DNA of 38,609 nucleotides, taken from positions 1 through 38,609 of the forward strand of contig JAUIMJ010000006.1 in assembly GCA_030433295.1 (NCBI GenBank), given 5' to 3'. The notes under the pieces were generated by a model, which saw only the letters and a list, made by a program, of their open reading frames with translations, was not told the DNA's origin and searched no databases. This stretch comes from a bacterium (GTDB lineage: Bacteria > Bdellovibrionota_C > UBA2361 > SZUA-149). Both the position numbers and the translations under genes were made by a program. Below, piece after piece: positions 9,292-16,724 of this stretch (positions within the stretch are counted from its first letter, which is position 1; every line of letters begins with the position of its first letter).

Positions 9292-10947
9292 TTAGCCGTC
9301 CAGCACTACATTCCCTCGAGGGAATGCTGTGCAGGTAAGACACATGTCGCTATCAAGCGGTATGCTTGGCTTTTTATGGTATCCAACTTCACCACTACGA
9401 ATCTTCATAGCGCAGGATCCGCAATGACCGGCCCGACAACCGCACTTCATCGAAACTCCGTTGAGCTCTGCAAGCTCAAGAATTGAACCTTTTTCCGCAT
9501 CCCAGGCACAGGTCACCCCACTCTTTGCAAAAGAAACCAGGAACTGTTGGTCTCGACGTAACTCAACATTCCCATTGAGATACGCCAGGGTTTTCGCGCT
9601 GTCCTCATTATAACTCTCAAGGTAGATGTTGTCCCTTTTTACTCCCATCGCTTTAAGGTCCGAAGAGATGTCATCCATGAAGGCCGACGGACCGCAGATG
9701 TAAAAATCGCAATCTACTATTCCCGTCTCGGCTTCAATGACCTGCGCAGAGAGACGAGCGGTAATTTCCTTGAACAAGGGAGATTCGGGATAGCCTGTAG
9801 CCGATACTCCGAAGGTAGAGGCTCGGTCGAGGCTTGGAGGCGGCAGAGACACCCGGAAGCGCATCTCCGACAGGGTAAGTATTCCATCATGCTCGAGCAA
9901 ATGGGGCGACCATGAGCGACCAACGCCAGATATGCTAGTGGTATTTAGGTAGGTTCCGTTGGAGCTTCCGAGATCTTTTGCAAACCACTGACCGTCTTCT
10001 TCAAAGATGCAGACATGCGAGCCGCTCAACGTCTCGTTAGCAATAACAATATCCGCATTCTCGGATCGACCAATCACCGCATTCACGCTGGCCAGGGGAT
10101 ACTGCGTGCCTGAGGCCAAATCCTCCAGAACCGGAAAACGTATTGGCTCTTCTGCTGCGGCACTTGAAGCGCTGTCGGACTGACTGAGAAATATCGAAAC
10201 TTGTATACTCGGATACTCTTTGACAAGCGTGTTGAGATGCTCAGCCATTATCACATCGCTGCGAGAACGGACGGAGTAAAACAAAGAAACAGGTCGCTTA
10301 AAGCCATCTCGTACAATGGAATTGAGAATTCCAATTAAGGGAGTAACACCTATCCCCCCGGCGATCATAACTACCCGTCGCTTTGAGTTCTCAGTCAACA
10401 CAAAGTCTCCGATCGGAGCCTTGGCAAATATGGCATCGCCTACATCGAGCGTGTCACAGAGGTAGTTTGAGACGATTCCCGCTGGTGCATGAGGATTATC
10501 TTTTGGCGGTGGAATTCGCTTTACCGTAATTCGATAATAATCTGCGCTGGGCGCACTTGAGAGGGAGTAGCATCGCACCTGCGTGCCGTTGTTCACCGAA
10601 ACCCGAATGGTCAGATATTGCCCGGCCCGATATCTGGGAAGTCCCCGCTTGTCGCGCGAAGAAAGGTAGATGGAAACAGCATCCCGTGACTCCATTACCT
10701 TGTGCGTAACACACAGCGCGCGATACCCTTCCCAGGCAAGTAATTCACTTTCGTCCTGGGCCGCTATTTTGGGATGCAATAAGGCTATCTGTTGCTCGAA
10801 TGATGATGAAACGCCCGATGATGACTCTCGCCTTTTTCGTTGGAGCCGCAGATACTGGCTAAGTTCGATCAAACTCCTGGCACAGATTGATACGAACAGC
10901 AGTAGACCGAGAAGCTGTCCCGGCTGAATGGCAAAAATCGTAGGCAT
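9292..10947 (-). CDS. Membrane-anchored NAD(P)H:FAD:[2Fe-2S] reductase with inserted FHA domain
   Basis: The 551-residue protein begins with one membrane helix (about 8-28). A ferredoxin-NADP-reductase-type FAD domain follows, with the RCYSLSS flavin motif at 125-131, then an NAD(P) domain with AGGIGVTP (196-203) and a CGPSAFM motif (418-424). An FHA domain is inserted into the NAD(P) domain at about 284-365, with GRSENADI, LSGSH and DLGSSNGTYLN motifs intact. The C-terminus is a plant-type [2Fe-2S] ferredoxin with cysteines 504, 509, 512 and 539. The domain order matches phthalate-dioxygenase-reductase-like electron donors. It should take electrons from NAD(P)H (or, in reverse, deliver them) at the cytoplasmic face of the inner membrane. 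The intact FHA core suggests docking to a phosphothreonine partner. Spacing to neighbours (46 and 65 bp) supports operon membership. Confidence 0.9.
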   Translation of the reverse strand: MPTIFAIQPGQLLGLLLFVSICARSLIELSQYLRLQRKRRESSSGVSSSFEQQIALLHPKIAAQDESELLAWEGYRALCVTHKVMESRDAVSIYLSSRDKRGLPRYRAGQYLTIRVSVNNGTQVRCYSLSSAPSADYYRITVKRIPPPKDNPHAPAGIVSNYLCDTLDVGDAIFAKAPIGDFVLTENSKRRVVMIAGGIGVTPLIGILNSIVRDGFKRPVSLFYSVRSRSDVIMAEHLNTLVKEYPSIQVSIFLSQSDSASSAAAEEPIRFPVLEDLASGTQYPLASVNAVIGRSENADIVIANETLSGSHVCIFEEDGQWFAKDLGSSNGTYLNTTSISGVGRSWSPHLLEHDGILTLSEMRFRVSLPPPSLDRASTFGVSATGYPESPLFKEITARLSAQVIEAETGIVDCDFYICGPSAFMDDISSDLKAMGVKRDNIYLESYNEDSAKTLAYLNGNVELRRDQQFLVSFAKSGVTCAWDAEKGSILELAELNGVSMKCGCRAGHCGSCAMKIRSGEVGYHKKPSIPLDSDMCLTCTAFPRGNVVLDG

Positions 10948-11012
10948 GTCTATATCTAAAACCGCTCGAATTGAAACCGAGTGCTCTCATAAAAAACAAA
11001 GTACGAAAACTT

Positions 11013-12377
11013 CTACGTCTTGATCTGAAACTCCAGGCGACCACCATAAGAGGGATCACGAGCTTCCTGTACCGCGACAAAGCCATCGAGGATTATCAGA
11101 AAATGGCTCCCAATCGCCATCTGTCCGCGAGACCCGAAGCCAAGGACCCCTTGCGCTCGACCCTCCGTATTCTGCCGACCACCTATCTCAAAAATAAGCT
11201 GCTTTCTCTGGTCCGCCGAGAAAAGCTGATATCCGGTGGCGAAACCAGCAGCATCGTCAGCCCGGTTACTGATAGGTGCCGCATACCGGCCAAGACGAAC
11301 CGAAGCAAAGAGAATTCCTGTCCGACCCAGCGGGCCACCGGATTGCTCACCACGTGCCGCCGAAGCGAACTCCTGGATACCCCAAAACAGGTCAGCATAC
11401 GCGATATCAATAGTGCCGGTAGGAGTGAAAGAGAACTCCGAAAAAAGAAGAACACCATCTGAAACCTGCGCAGTTTCATCATCTAGGGCGTGCGAGCCTA
11501 GGACTCTAAAAGCCGTATTAATTTGCCCGATACGTTGAACAGAACTAAGTCCTCCGAAAATTCCGTCACCGGTTTCACGATCGGCATCGACATAGACCAG
11601 GTCAAAATTCAACGTATGATCGTACGTATCAGCCTCAGAGAAAAGCGCGTAGAGTTTTGCAGAAGAGTCGTCTTCGTTGTCATCACGATTAACTTCATCC
11701 CAACCAAAAAAGCCGGAAACGAGCAGATTGGTCACTCCCGGCAAGCGGATAGTATTCTTTACAATGCCGACCCCATCAACACGATTATCGTCAATGAGCA
11801 ATCCTTCCTGGACCAATAGCCCCTGGCGACCAACCGAAAAGCCAATGTCAAAGATGGAAGTATCCCTGGGGTCAAGGAACGGGAGCAACTCACCCAGGTC
11901 GCCTTCGAAAAATAGTGTTTCAATTTGATCATCAAATGCATTCAGCCAGCCTTCGGTCTCCGATGGCTCAAACTGATACCCGCTGGACGCACGCTCCTCA
12001 TCCAGCGGCCGTATGCCAACGATAAGACGCTCTGTTCCCGAAAGCTGGAGATTGGCAAACAGATCTAATCGATTTGCCCATTCTGAATTCGTTCGCTCTC
12101 CAGTATTAAAACTTTGGACGGCGGAACGCATCGTCCCAAAGATGAGCAGCGACGGTTGCCAAACAGCGCCGCCAGGTAAGGTAAACGCGGGTCCGATTGG
12201 GCCGGTTCCAAGGAAATCACCCCCCAGTTCCAATACCGGGTTGGGCCGGCTTACTATGCTCCCCGGATCATAGGGAATTGGCTCTGAAGGTAAGCTCAAT
12301 GAATCATCGGCCTGCGCATAGGCGGACACAAGAAAGAGTGCGACAAATGTAGGAAGAAATATGTTTTTAAAGCTCAT
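11013..12377 (-). CDS. Predicted outer-membrane beta-barrel (porin-like)
   Basis: The 454-residue protein has a typical signal peptide (charged start, hydrophobic core, cleavage near AYAQA, about residue 22). The mature chain lacks hydrophobic helices and alternates polar and apolar residues in short strands with Asp/Gly/Asn-rich turns, as in outer-membrane barrels. It ends in a strand-like segment (GGRLEFQIKT), although the last residue is not the usual aromatic one. No closely recognised porin family motif is seen. It lies between a pentahaem cytochrome and a redox flavoprotein. Porin-cytochrome pairs such as MtrB-MtrA are known to carry electrons across the outer membrane, so a similar conduit sheath is possible. 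A nutrient porin is the alternative. Confidence 0.72.
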   Translation of the reverse strand: MSFKNIFLPTFVALFLVSAYAQADDSLSLPSEPIPYDPGSIVSRPNPVLELGGDFLGTGPIGPAFTLPGGAVWQPSLLIFGTMRSAVQSFNTGERTNSEWANRLDLFANLQLSGTERLIVGIRPLDEERASSGYQFEPSETEGWLNAFDDQIETLFFEGDLGELLPFLDPRDTSIFDIGFSVGRQGLLVQEGLLIDDNRVDGVGIVKNTIRLPGVTNLLVSGFFGWDEVNRDDNEDDSSAKLYALFSEADTYDHTLNFDLVYVDADRETGDGIFGGLSSVQRIGQINTAFRVLGSHALDDETAQVSDGVLLFSEFSFTPTGTIDIAYADLFWGIQEFASAARGEQSGGPLGRTGILFASVRLGRYAAPISNRADDAAGFATGYQLFSADQRKQLIFEIGGRQNTEGRAQGVLGFGSRGQMAIGSHFLIILDGFVAVQEARDPSYGGRLEFQIKT

Positions 12378-12420
12378 GACCTGTTGTGTCTGCTTTACCG
12401 GCGCGCAAGCAAAAAAACTG

Positions 12421-14367
12421 CTACTTATTGCTTGCTACCCGACTGGTTTCACCAAGGCTCACCTCTGCGGTGTGCTCCCATAAAATTTGGTGACCTGCTA
12501 CAACTCGGTCAGCTACTTCTTTAGCACTCAGTCCATAATCGAATCCTACGACCTTAATTGCATCGATAAGATTTACCGGAACCATTCCGGCGATAAGCTG
12601 CACGCTAACGGAATAGTTTCCAGCTCCTGAGAGAAGGTCTGAGTCAATCTTGTAATTTGCCCAGCGATGTCCACCAGGCTCGATACCACGTCTGTGAATC
12701 CGCGCTCCTCCGGTTCCGCCCTGCAGGATGGACGAACGTGTTTCCGGACGCGTGTATAGGAGAGGATCGTTGGAGAGATTGATCGCGAGTACCTGCTCTC
12801 GTTCTCCACCTCGATTAGCCCGGACTATGAAGAGGGACTGCAGACTGAACAGTTGATCATCAAGCGGCAGTTTTCCGTCATGCACATACAGTGAATGTGC
12901 GTCGCGAACATCTCCGTTCGGGTCCAGATCCCCGGAAACGAAAACAACGTCACCCGCCGGGTTTCGAACAGTAACTCGGACAAAAACCAATCGTTCAGCA
13001 ATAAAACCTGTAGGCACGTTATGCCCCTCCGCTCCATTACTAATTTTTACGCGAAGCTCAATGCCATCATCCAGATCAGCATCGAGTATCTCCGGCTCGC
13101 CTAAGACGTAGCCACGCTTAAGTAGTTCTTTTCTTGCGGCCGATGCCTCATCGAGGAGCACGAGCTGTGCATCAACGATCTTTCGGGCATCAATGCGGTC
13201 ATCTATCGATTCCCAGGCTTCCGGAAATGCATAGTCCTCCGAAACACCATCCTCAAACGCAGGTGTTCCCCACCCCGCTTTATAGTCGAACTGCTCCCAC
13301 TCAGTTGGCGTTGCAAGCTCCTTAGCCTCATAGTTGTGTGGAAAAATTCCCGGATGCACTATTGAATAGTCGGGGCCGATCATCAGGTGATTTGTTCGCT
13401 TCCGAACTCGTGTCGGCTGATCGCCAATCACTGCGGCGGGAGCCTGAGCGTAACCACTTGCTACTCCAGGCACTTGCCCCATATGGCAATCCTGACACGT
13501 TTCACCTTTTTTCGCCGCAGGCGAACCCTTGTATTCGCTGAACGCTTCCTCCAGGCGAAAGCCGTTGAGCAGGGTAACGTCATGACAGGTTCCACAAAAG
13601 GAAGGCTTATCTATTGGAGCAAAGCGGACAACTTCCGCATGGATCGGCCTGCCCTGCTCTTCAGCCGATGCGGCAGCTTTATACGTGTTCTTGTCATCGA
13701 GTATTCTGCGTAACTCCGCATTGTCACTCGGACCAAAGACAGGTGCAAATATATCGCCCTCTTCTATCGGGAAGCGACCACTGATTTTCCCAAATGGTTT
13801 TTCGAGACGATGGCATACGACACACGTCACTCCTTCCAAAGAGACTGGCGCGCGGTCTTCATTTCGAGCAAGTTCGGGCTCACCCATCTGCATACCCACG
13901 GGTGTGTGACAGCGAATGCAGAAATCTCCATTCGTACCATTGCTGAATTTAACCACTGCCGCATGCATAGAATTGAAAACCGGGCTGAGCTGAGCATAGG
14001 CATGAGGCGAAGCGGACCACTCTCGGAAGTGCCCTTCATGACAGGTTTTGCATTCCTTCGCCGATGGAAAACGATCTTTGGAAAACAGTTCTTTGTGCGC
14101 AATATCGGAAGCTGAAGGCGCAGCTACCTGACTGGGGGCTTTCTCAGGCGTAGCCGCAGGTTCATCAGCCAGGTCGCCATCGAGCAGGTCACCCCCAAGC
14201 AAGTCACCCCCGAGAAGATCCGAGTCCGAGCTGCTCGCAGGAGCCGACGCGGGCTCTTCTTCGTCGAGGAGCGATCCAAAATCATCTTCCTCAGCAAGCG
14301 CGAAAGATTGGACACAGAGCAGAGCCGACAGAGCCAGGAGAAATGACAAAAGAGAAGTACGTTTCAT
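12421..14367 (-). CDS. Secreted pentahaem cytochrome c with acidic N-terminal repeat
   Basis: From the ATG at 14367 the protein has 648 residues; a start three codons earlier (14376) is also possible. A signal peptide ends near FALA. The mature protein begins with an acidic, low-complexity region that includes three tandem DLLGG-like units, then proline/alanine-rich sequence. Five CxxCH sites follow, counted from the longer start at C109, C153, C185, C261 and C294 (CKTCH, CIRCH, CVVCH, CGTCH, CQDCH), in the c554-like style. The C-terminal 300 residues are haem-free and rich in beta structure, with a HNVPTGF motif seen in other multihaem cytochromes. It is the first gene of the redox cluster. 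Because the barrel protein is encoded next, this cytochrome may sit in or on the outer membrane. Confidence 0.86.
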   Translation of the reverse strand: MKRTSLLSFLLALSALLCVQSFALAEEDDFGSLLDEEEPASAPASSSDSDLLGGDLLGGDLLDGDLADEPAATPEKAPSQVAAPSASDIAHKELFSKDRFPSAKECKTCHEGHFREWSASPHAYAQLSPVFNSMHAAVVKFSNGTNGDFCIRCHTPVGMQMGEPELARNEDRAPVSLEGVTCVVCHRLEKPFGKISGRFPIEEGDIFAPVFGPSDNAELRRILDDKNTYKAAASAEEQGRPIHAEVVRFAPIDKPSFCGTCHDVTLLNGFRLEEAFSEYKGSPAAKKGETCQDCHMGQVPGVASGYAQAPAAVIGDQPTRVRKRTNHLMIGPDYSIVHPGIFPHNYEAKELATPTEWEQFDYKAGWGTPAFEDGVSEDYAFPEAWESIDDRIDARKIVDAQLVLLDEASAARKELLKRGYVLGEPEILDADLDDGIELRVKISNGAEGHNVPTGFIAERLVFVRVTVRNPAGDVVFVSGDLDPNGDVRDAHSLYVHDGKLPLDDQLFSLQSLFIVRANRGGEREQVLAINLSNDPLLYTRPETRSSILQGGTGGARIHRRGIEPGGHRWANYKIDSDLLSGAGNYSVSVQLIAGMVPVNLIDAIKVVGFDYGLSAKEVADRVVAGHQILWEHTAEVSLGETSRVASNK

Positions 14368-14376
14368 AAGCCACAT

Positions 14377-14837
14377 TTTCCACGCTCAGAGAATCCCTGG
14401 GGAAAGTCTCGAGCTAAGGTTAAAAGCAATATTCCTTGTTTTGATGACTACTTATGGCGAAAAGATTGCAGTTTACGCTATCGCCGCGCCATTTCAGGGC
14501 CGATAGGCGATAGTACGCATACCAGCCGGCGAGAGAGAGGTTAAGTGACTGCAATTTATACCTTATTGCCGCCTTAGAGACGAGAACACCTCGAGCAGGC
14601 ACGCGGTGCCCCGTCGAGAGAAAAACCCGTAATCTTATCGCCAACGAGAAGTTTCCTTCAGAATAAGGGGAAAATTCACGATACTTAAGCTATACCCGCT
14701 CACCTTATTGTATCGGCAGATTTGTCGATTTTTTTCGGGTATTTTCCGATGAATGCACAATATTTTTCCCCTGTTACTCAGGAAAAAAATGTACTTACGT
14801 CGGCTTATCCATAACCCATGGAAATAGTGACAGGAGC
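14377..14837. other. Divergent intergenic region rich in inverted repeats
   Basis: No convincing protein gene lies in these 460 bases between the pentahaem cytochrome and the 209-codon gene. Inverted repeats include TTGCAGT/ACTGCAA (about 14466-14472 and 14548-14554) enclosing CTATCGCC/GGCGATAG (about 14478-14485 and 14506-14513). A second hairpin at about 14590-14618 has nested CTCGA/TCGAG and GGCAC/GTGCC arms. A terminator-like hairpin follows at 14712-14735. The region must also hold the promoters of both flanking transcripts; none is clear enough to mark. It could encode a structured RNA or a leader. Confidence 0.5.
14712..14735 (+). terminator. Terminator-like hairpin on plus strand
   Basis: A 7-bp stem (ATCGGCA/TGTCGAT, one G-T pair) with a four-base loop is followed directly by seven T residues. 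No gene is annotated upstream on this strand, so it may end a small RNA or act as an attenuator for the gene starting at 14838. Confidence 0.5.
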
Positions 14838-15467
14838 ATGACCTACTACTGGATTTTCGAATTTTTGTTTCCGGCCTGCTACGGGATACTCGGTTTGGGC
14901 CTTGCCGCGGTAGCACTCCGAAGCTATCGACAACAATTCAAATATCTCGTTCCCTGGAAGGTTGCCGTAGGCCTGCTGGCCGTCGGACTCTTGCCCGTAT
15001 TTGCCCATTGCGCGCGTCAGATTTCAGCACCCCCATGGTTCGGCATAGACACCATTGCCCTAAGCGCTATCGGAATACTTCTTATCTCCGCCGGTATCAT
15101 GGTGCTCTGGTATCGCTTCAGCGGATTCATAATTCCCGGACACTCCTCCTCAGCGATTCGAGACGCATTTCTCGCCAGAGCGGCAGAAAAGGGAACTGAA
15201 CTTGAAGCAGGGGACAACAGTATTCCGCTGGCCAACGGAACAAAAATACGATTCCTTGGGGCTCGCGTGCTCCCCCTCTGTGCAGTTTATTTCTCCCCAC
15301 GAGAAGAAGAACCGCTTATGAAGGTCATGTTTAAAGAAGTTCTGGCAAACAGCGAGAGCTCCGCGAACAAGATCTACTCATTGGGGGCACAGCTCCTGCT
15401 CGCGCTATCCTTCGCAAGCCTTGGATTGATTAGCTGGCTGTATACGACCAGCTATTTACTCCCCTAA
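14838..15467 (+). CDS. Unknown inner-membrane protein
   Basis: The 209-residue protein is not recognised. It has three N-terminal membrane helices (about 5-25, 41-60 and 75-95) and a fourth at the C-terminus (about 187-206). Between helices 3 and 4 is a soluble section of about 90 residues, probably on one face of the membrane. No catalytic motif stands out. The ATG at 14838 has an AGGAG only one base upstream, which is unusually close; no better in-frame start is visible. It is divergent from the cytochrome cluster and lies 73 bp upstream of tatB, so it may share a transcript with the tat genes. A role in either neighbouring system is possible but not shown. Confidence 0.65.
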   Translation: MTYYWIFEFLFPACYGILGLGLAAVALRSYRQQFKYLVPWKVAVGLLAVGLLPVFAHCARQISAPPWFGIDTIALSAIGILLISAGIMVLWYRFSGFIIPGHSSSAIRDAFLARAAEKGTELEAGDNSIPLANGTKIRFLGARVLPLCAVYFSPREEEPLMKVMFKEVLANSESSANKIYSLGAQLLLALSFASLGLISWLYTTSYLLP

Positions 15468-15540
15468 GACACCTCATGCAGCCCTCCGGGCTTTCTATTT
15501 ATTCTGGAGTTCTTCCGATAGGTTTAGTAGGTTCCTTACT

Positions 15541-15906
15541 ATGTTTGGATTCGGATTCTTAGAAATTCTGGTGATTTTAACGGTAGTACTCCTGGTCCTC
15601 GGACCGGATAAGTTGCCAGAGTTCACCCGCACACTTGGAAAGCTTAGCTATCAGCTTAGAAGTACGGCAGATGAGTTTCGCCGAGAAATATCCTTTTCGT
15701 CTTTGGGAATGGACGAAAGTGAGCTGAGGAAAGAGCTGGAGGACTTGCGGAGATTGCCCGACGACTGTCCGGAAGATGCTAAAGCCGACGAGCAGGAACG
15801 CCTGGCCTCAGATGCAGATTCAACTGATGCCCCACCACCTCTGGATCAACAGATGTTGGACGCCCCCCGCACGTCCGAAGATGAAACTACGGATACAAAA
15901 AAATAG
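15541..15906 (+). CDS. tatB: Sec-independent translocase subunit TatB (TatA/B family)
   Basis: The 121-residue protein has one N-terminal membrane helix starting MFGFGFLEILVI, the short hinge LGPDKLPE and an amphipathic helix, followed by an acidic, disordered tail. This is the layout of TatA/TatB proteins, which with TatC export folded proteins carrying twin-arginine signals. The length and charged tail favour TatB, and the gene directly precedes tatC. No separate tatA is seen in the window, so this protein could serve both roles, or tatA may lie elsewhere. The multihaem cytochromes nearby carry Sec-type signals and would not be its substrates. Confidence 0.87.
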   Translation: MFGFGFLEILVILTVVLLVLGPDKLPEFTRTLGKLSYQLRSTADEFRREISFSSLGMDESELRKELEDLRRLPDDCPEDAKADEQERLASDADSTDAPPPLDQQMLDAPRTSEDETTDTKK

Positions 15907-15939
15907 ATCGCTTAATGCGTAATTCTTCTGACGGCTAGG

Positions 15940-16692
15940 ATGAGTGTGAAAGAACCAGAATCAACAATGCCTTTTCTTCAGCATCTGGCTGAGCTCAGTT
16001 CCTGTTTGAAAAAATCACTTATCGGTATTTTCGTTTGTTCCCTGGCTTCCTTCGCATGGTCGAAGATTCTCTTTGACTTTCTTACCGCCCCGCTGTTTGA
16101 GCATTTTGAAAAAGTCGAGCTGATTGGCACAGGACCGGCAGAGGCTTTCATCGTTAAACTAAAGGTCGCGCTCGTCAGCGGCCTTATTGTCTCTTCGCCG
16201 TACTCCTTCTTTCAAATATGGAAGTTTGTTGCGCCGGGACTCTATAAAAATGAAAAGCGATATGCCCTGCCTTTTGTCTTTGGCTCAACGCTGTGTTTCC
16301 TGATCGGAGTTTCTTTTTGTTATTTCGTTATTTTCCCATATGCCTTTCAGTTTTTTCTGGCAGAATACCAGTCCATAGGGATAGCTCCGACAATCAGAAT
16401 CGGCGAATACCTGTCGTTCTGTGTAAAGTTGGTTCTGGTTTTCGGCCTTGTGTTTGAACTTCCGATACTGAGTCTGTTCTTAACTCGAATGGGAGTACTT
16501 TCGCATAGATGGCTTATCGACAAGGGTCGCTACGCGGTAGTAGTGATTTTCGTTCTGGGAGCGATGCTTACCCCACCCGATGTGGTGACACAGGTTCTTT
16601 TAGCCGTGCCGCTCATCATTCTCTACGCCATTTGCATTGGTATCGCGTACGTCTTTGATCCAAAGAAAGTCAAAGCAGATTCCCCTGCCTGA
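15940..16692 (+). CDS. tatC: Twin-arginine translocase subunit TatC
   Basis: The 250-residue protein has six predicted membrane helices and clear TatC signatures: MPFLQHLAEL near the start, FQIWKFVAPGLYKNEKR in the first cytoplasmic loop, FGLVFELPI in helix 4 and GAMLTPPDVVTQ near the C-terminus. TatC is the receptor for twin-arginine signal peptides. The usual HLxELRxR motif reads HLAELSSCL here, so the conserved arginine after EL is missing. The gene starts 33 bases after tatB and ends convergent with the glycosyltransferase gene. Function is confidently assigned by family. Confidence 0.95.
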   Translation: MSVKEPESTMPFLQHLAELSSCLKKSLIGIFVCSLASFAWSKILFDFLTAPLFEHFEKVELIGTGPAEAFIVKLKVALVSGLIVSSPYSFFQIWKFVAPGLYKNEKRYALPFVFGSTLCFLIGVSFCYFVIFPYAFQFFLAEYQSIGIAPTIRIGEYLSFCVKLVLVFGLVFELPILSLFLTRMGVLSHRWLIDKGRYAVVVIFVLGAMLTPPDVVTQVLLAVPLIILYAICIGIAYVFDPKKVKADSPA

Positions 16693-16724
16693 ATAAAAAC
16701 CATACTCTCGTAGGCCTAACGCAC

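Noticed and set aside
14420-14644. 74-codon minus-strand frame in the divergent gap
   Set aside because: It coincides with nested inverted repeats and has no binding site; a structured RNA or leader is more likely.
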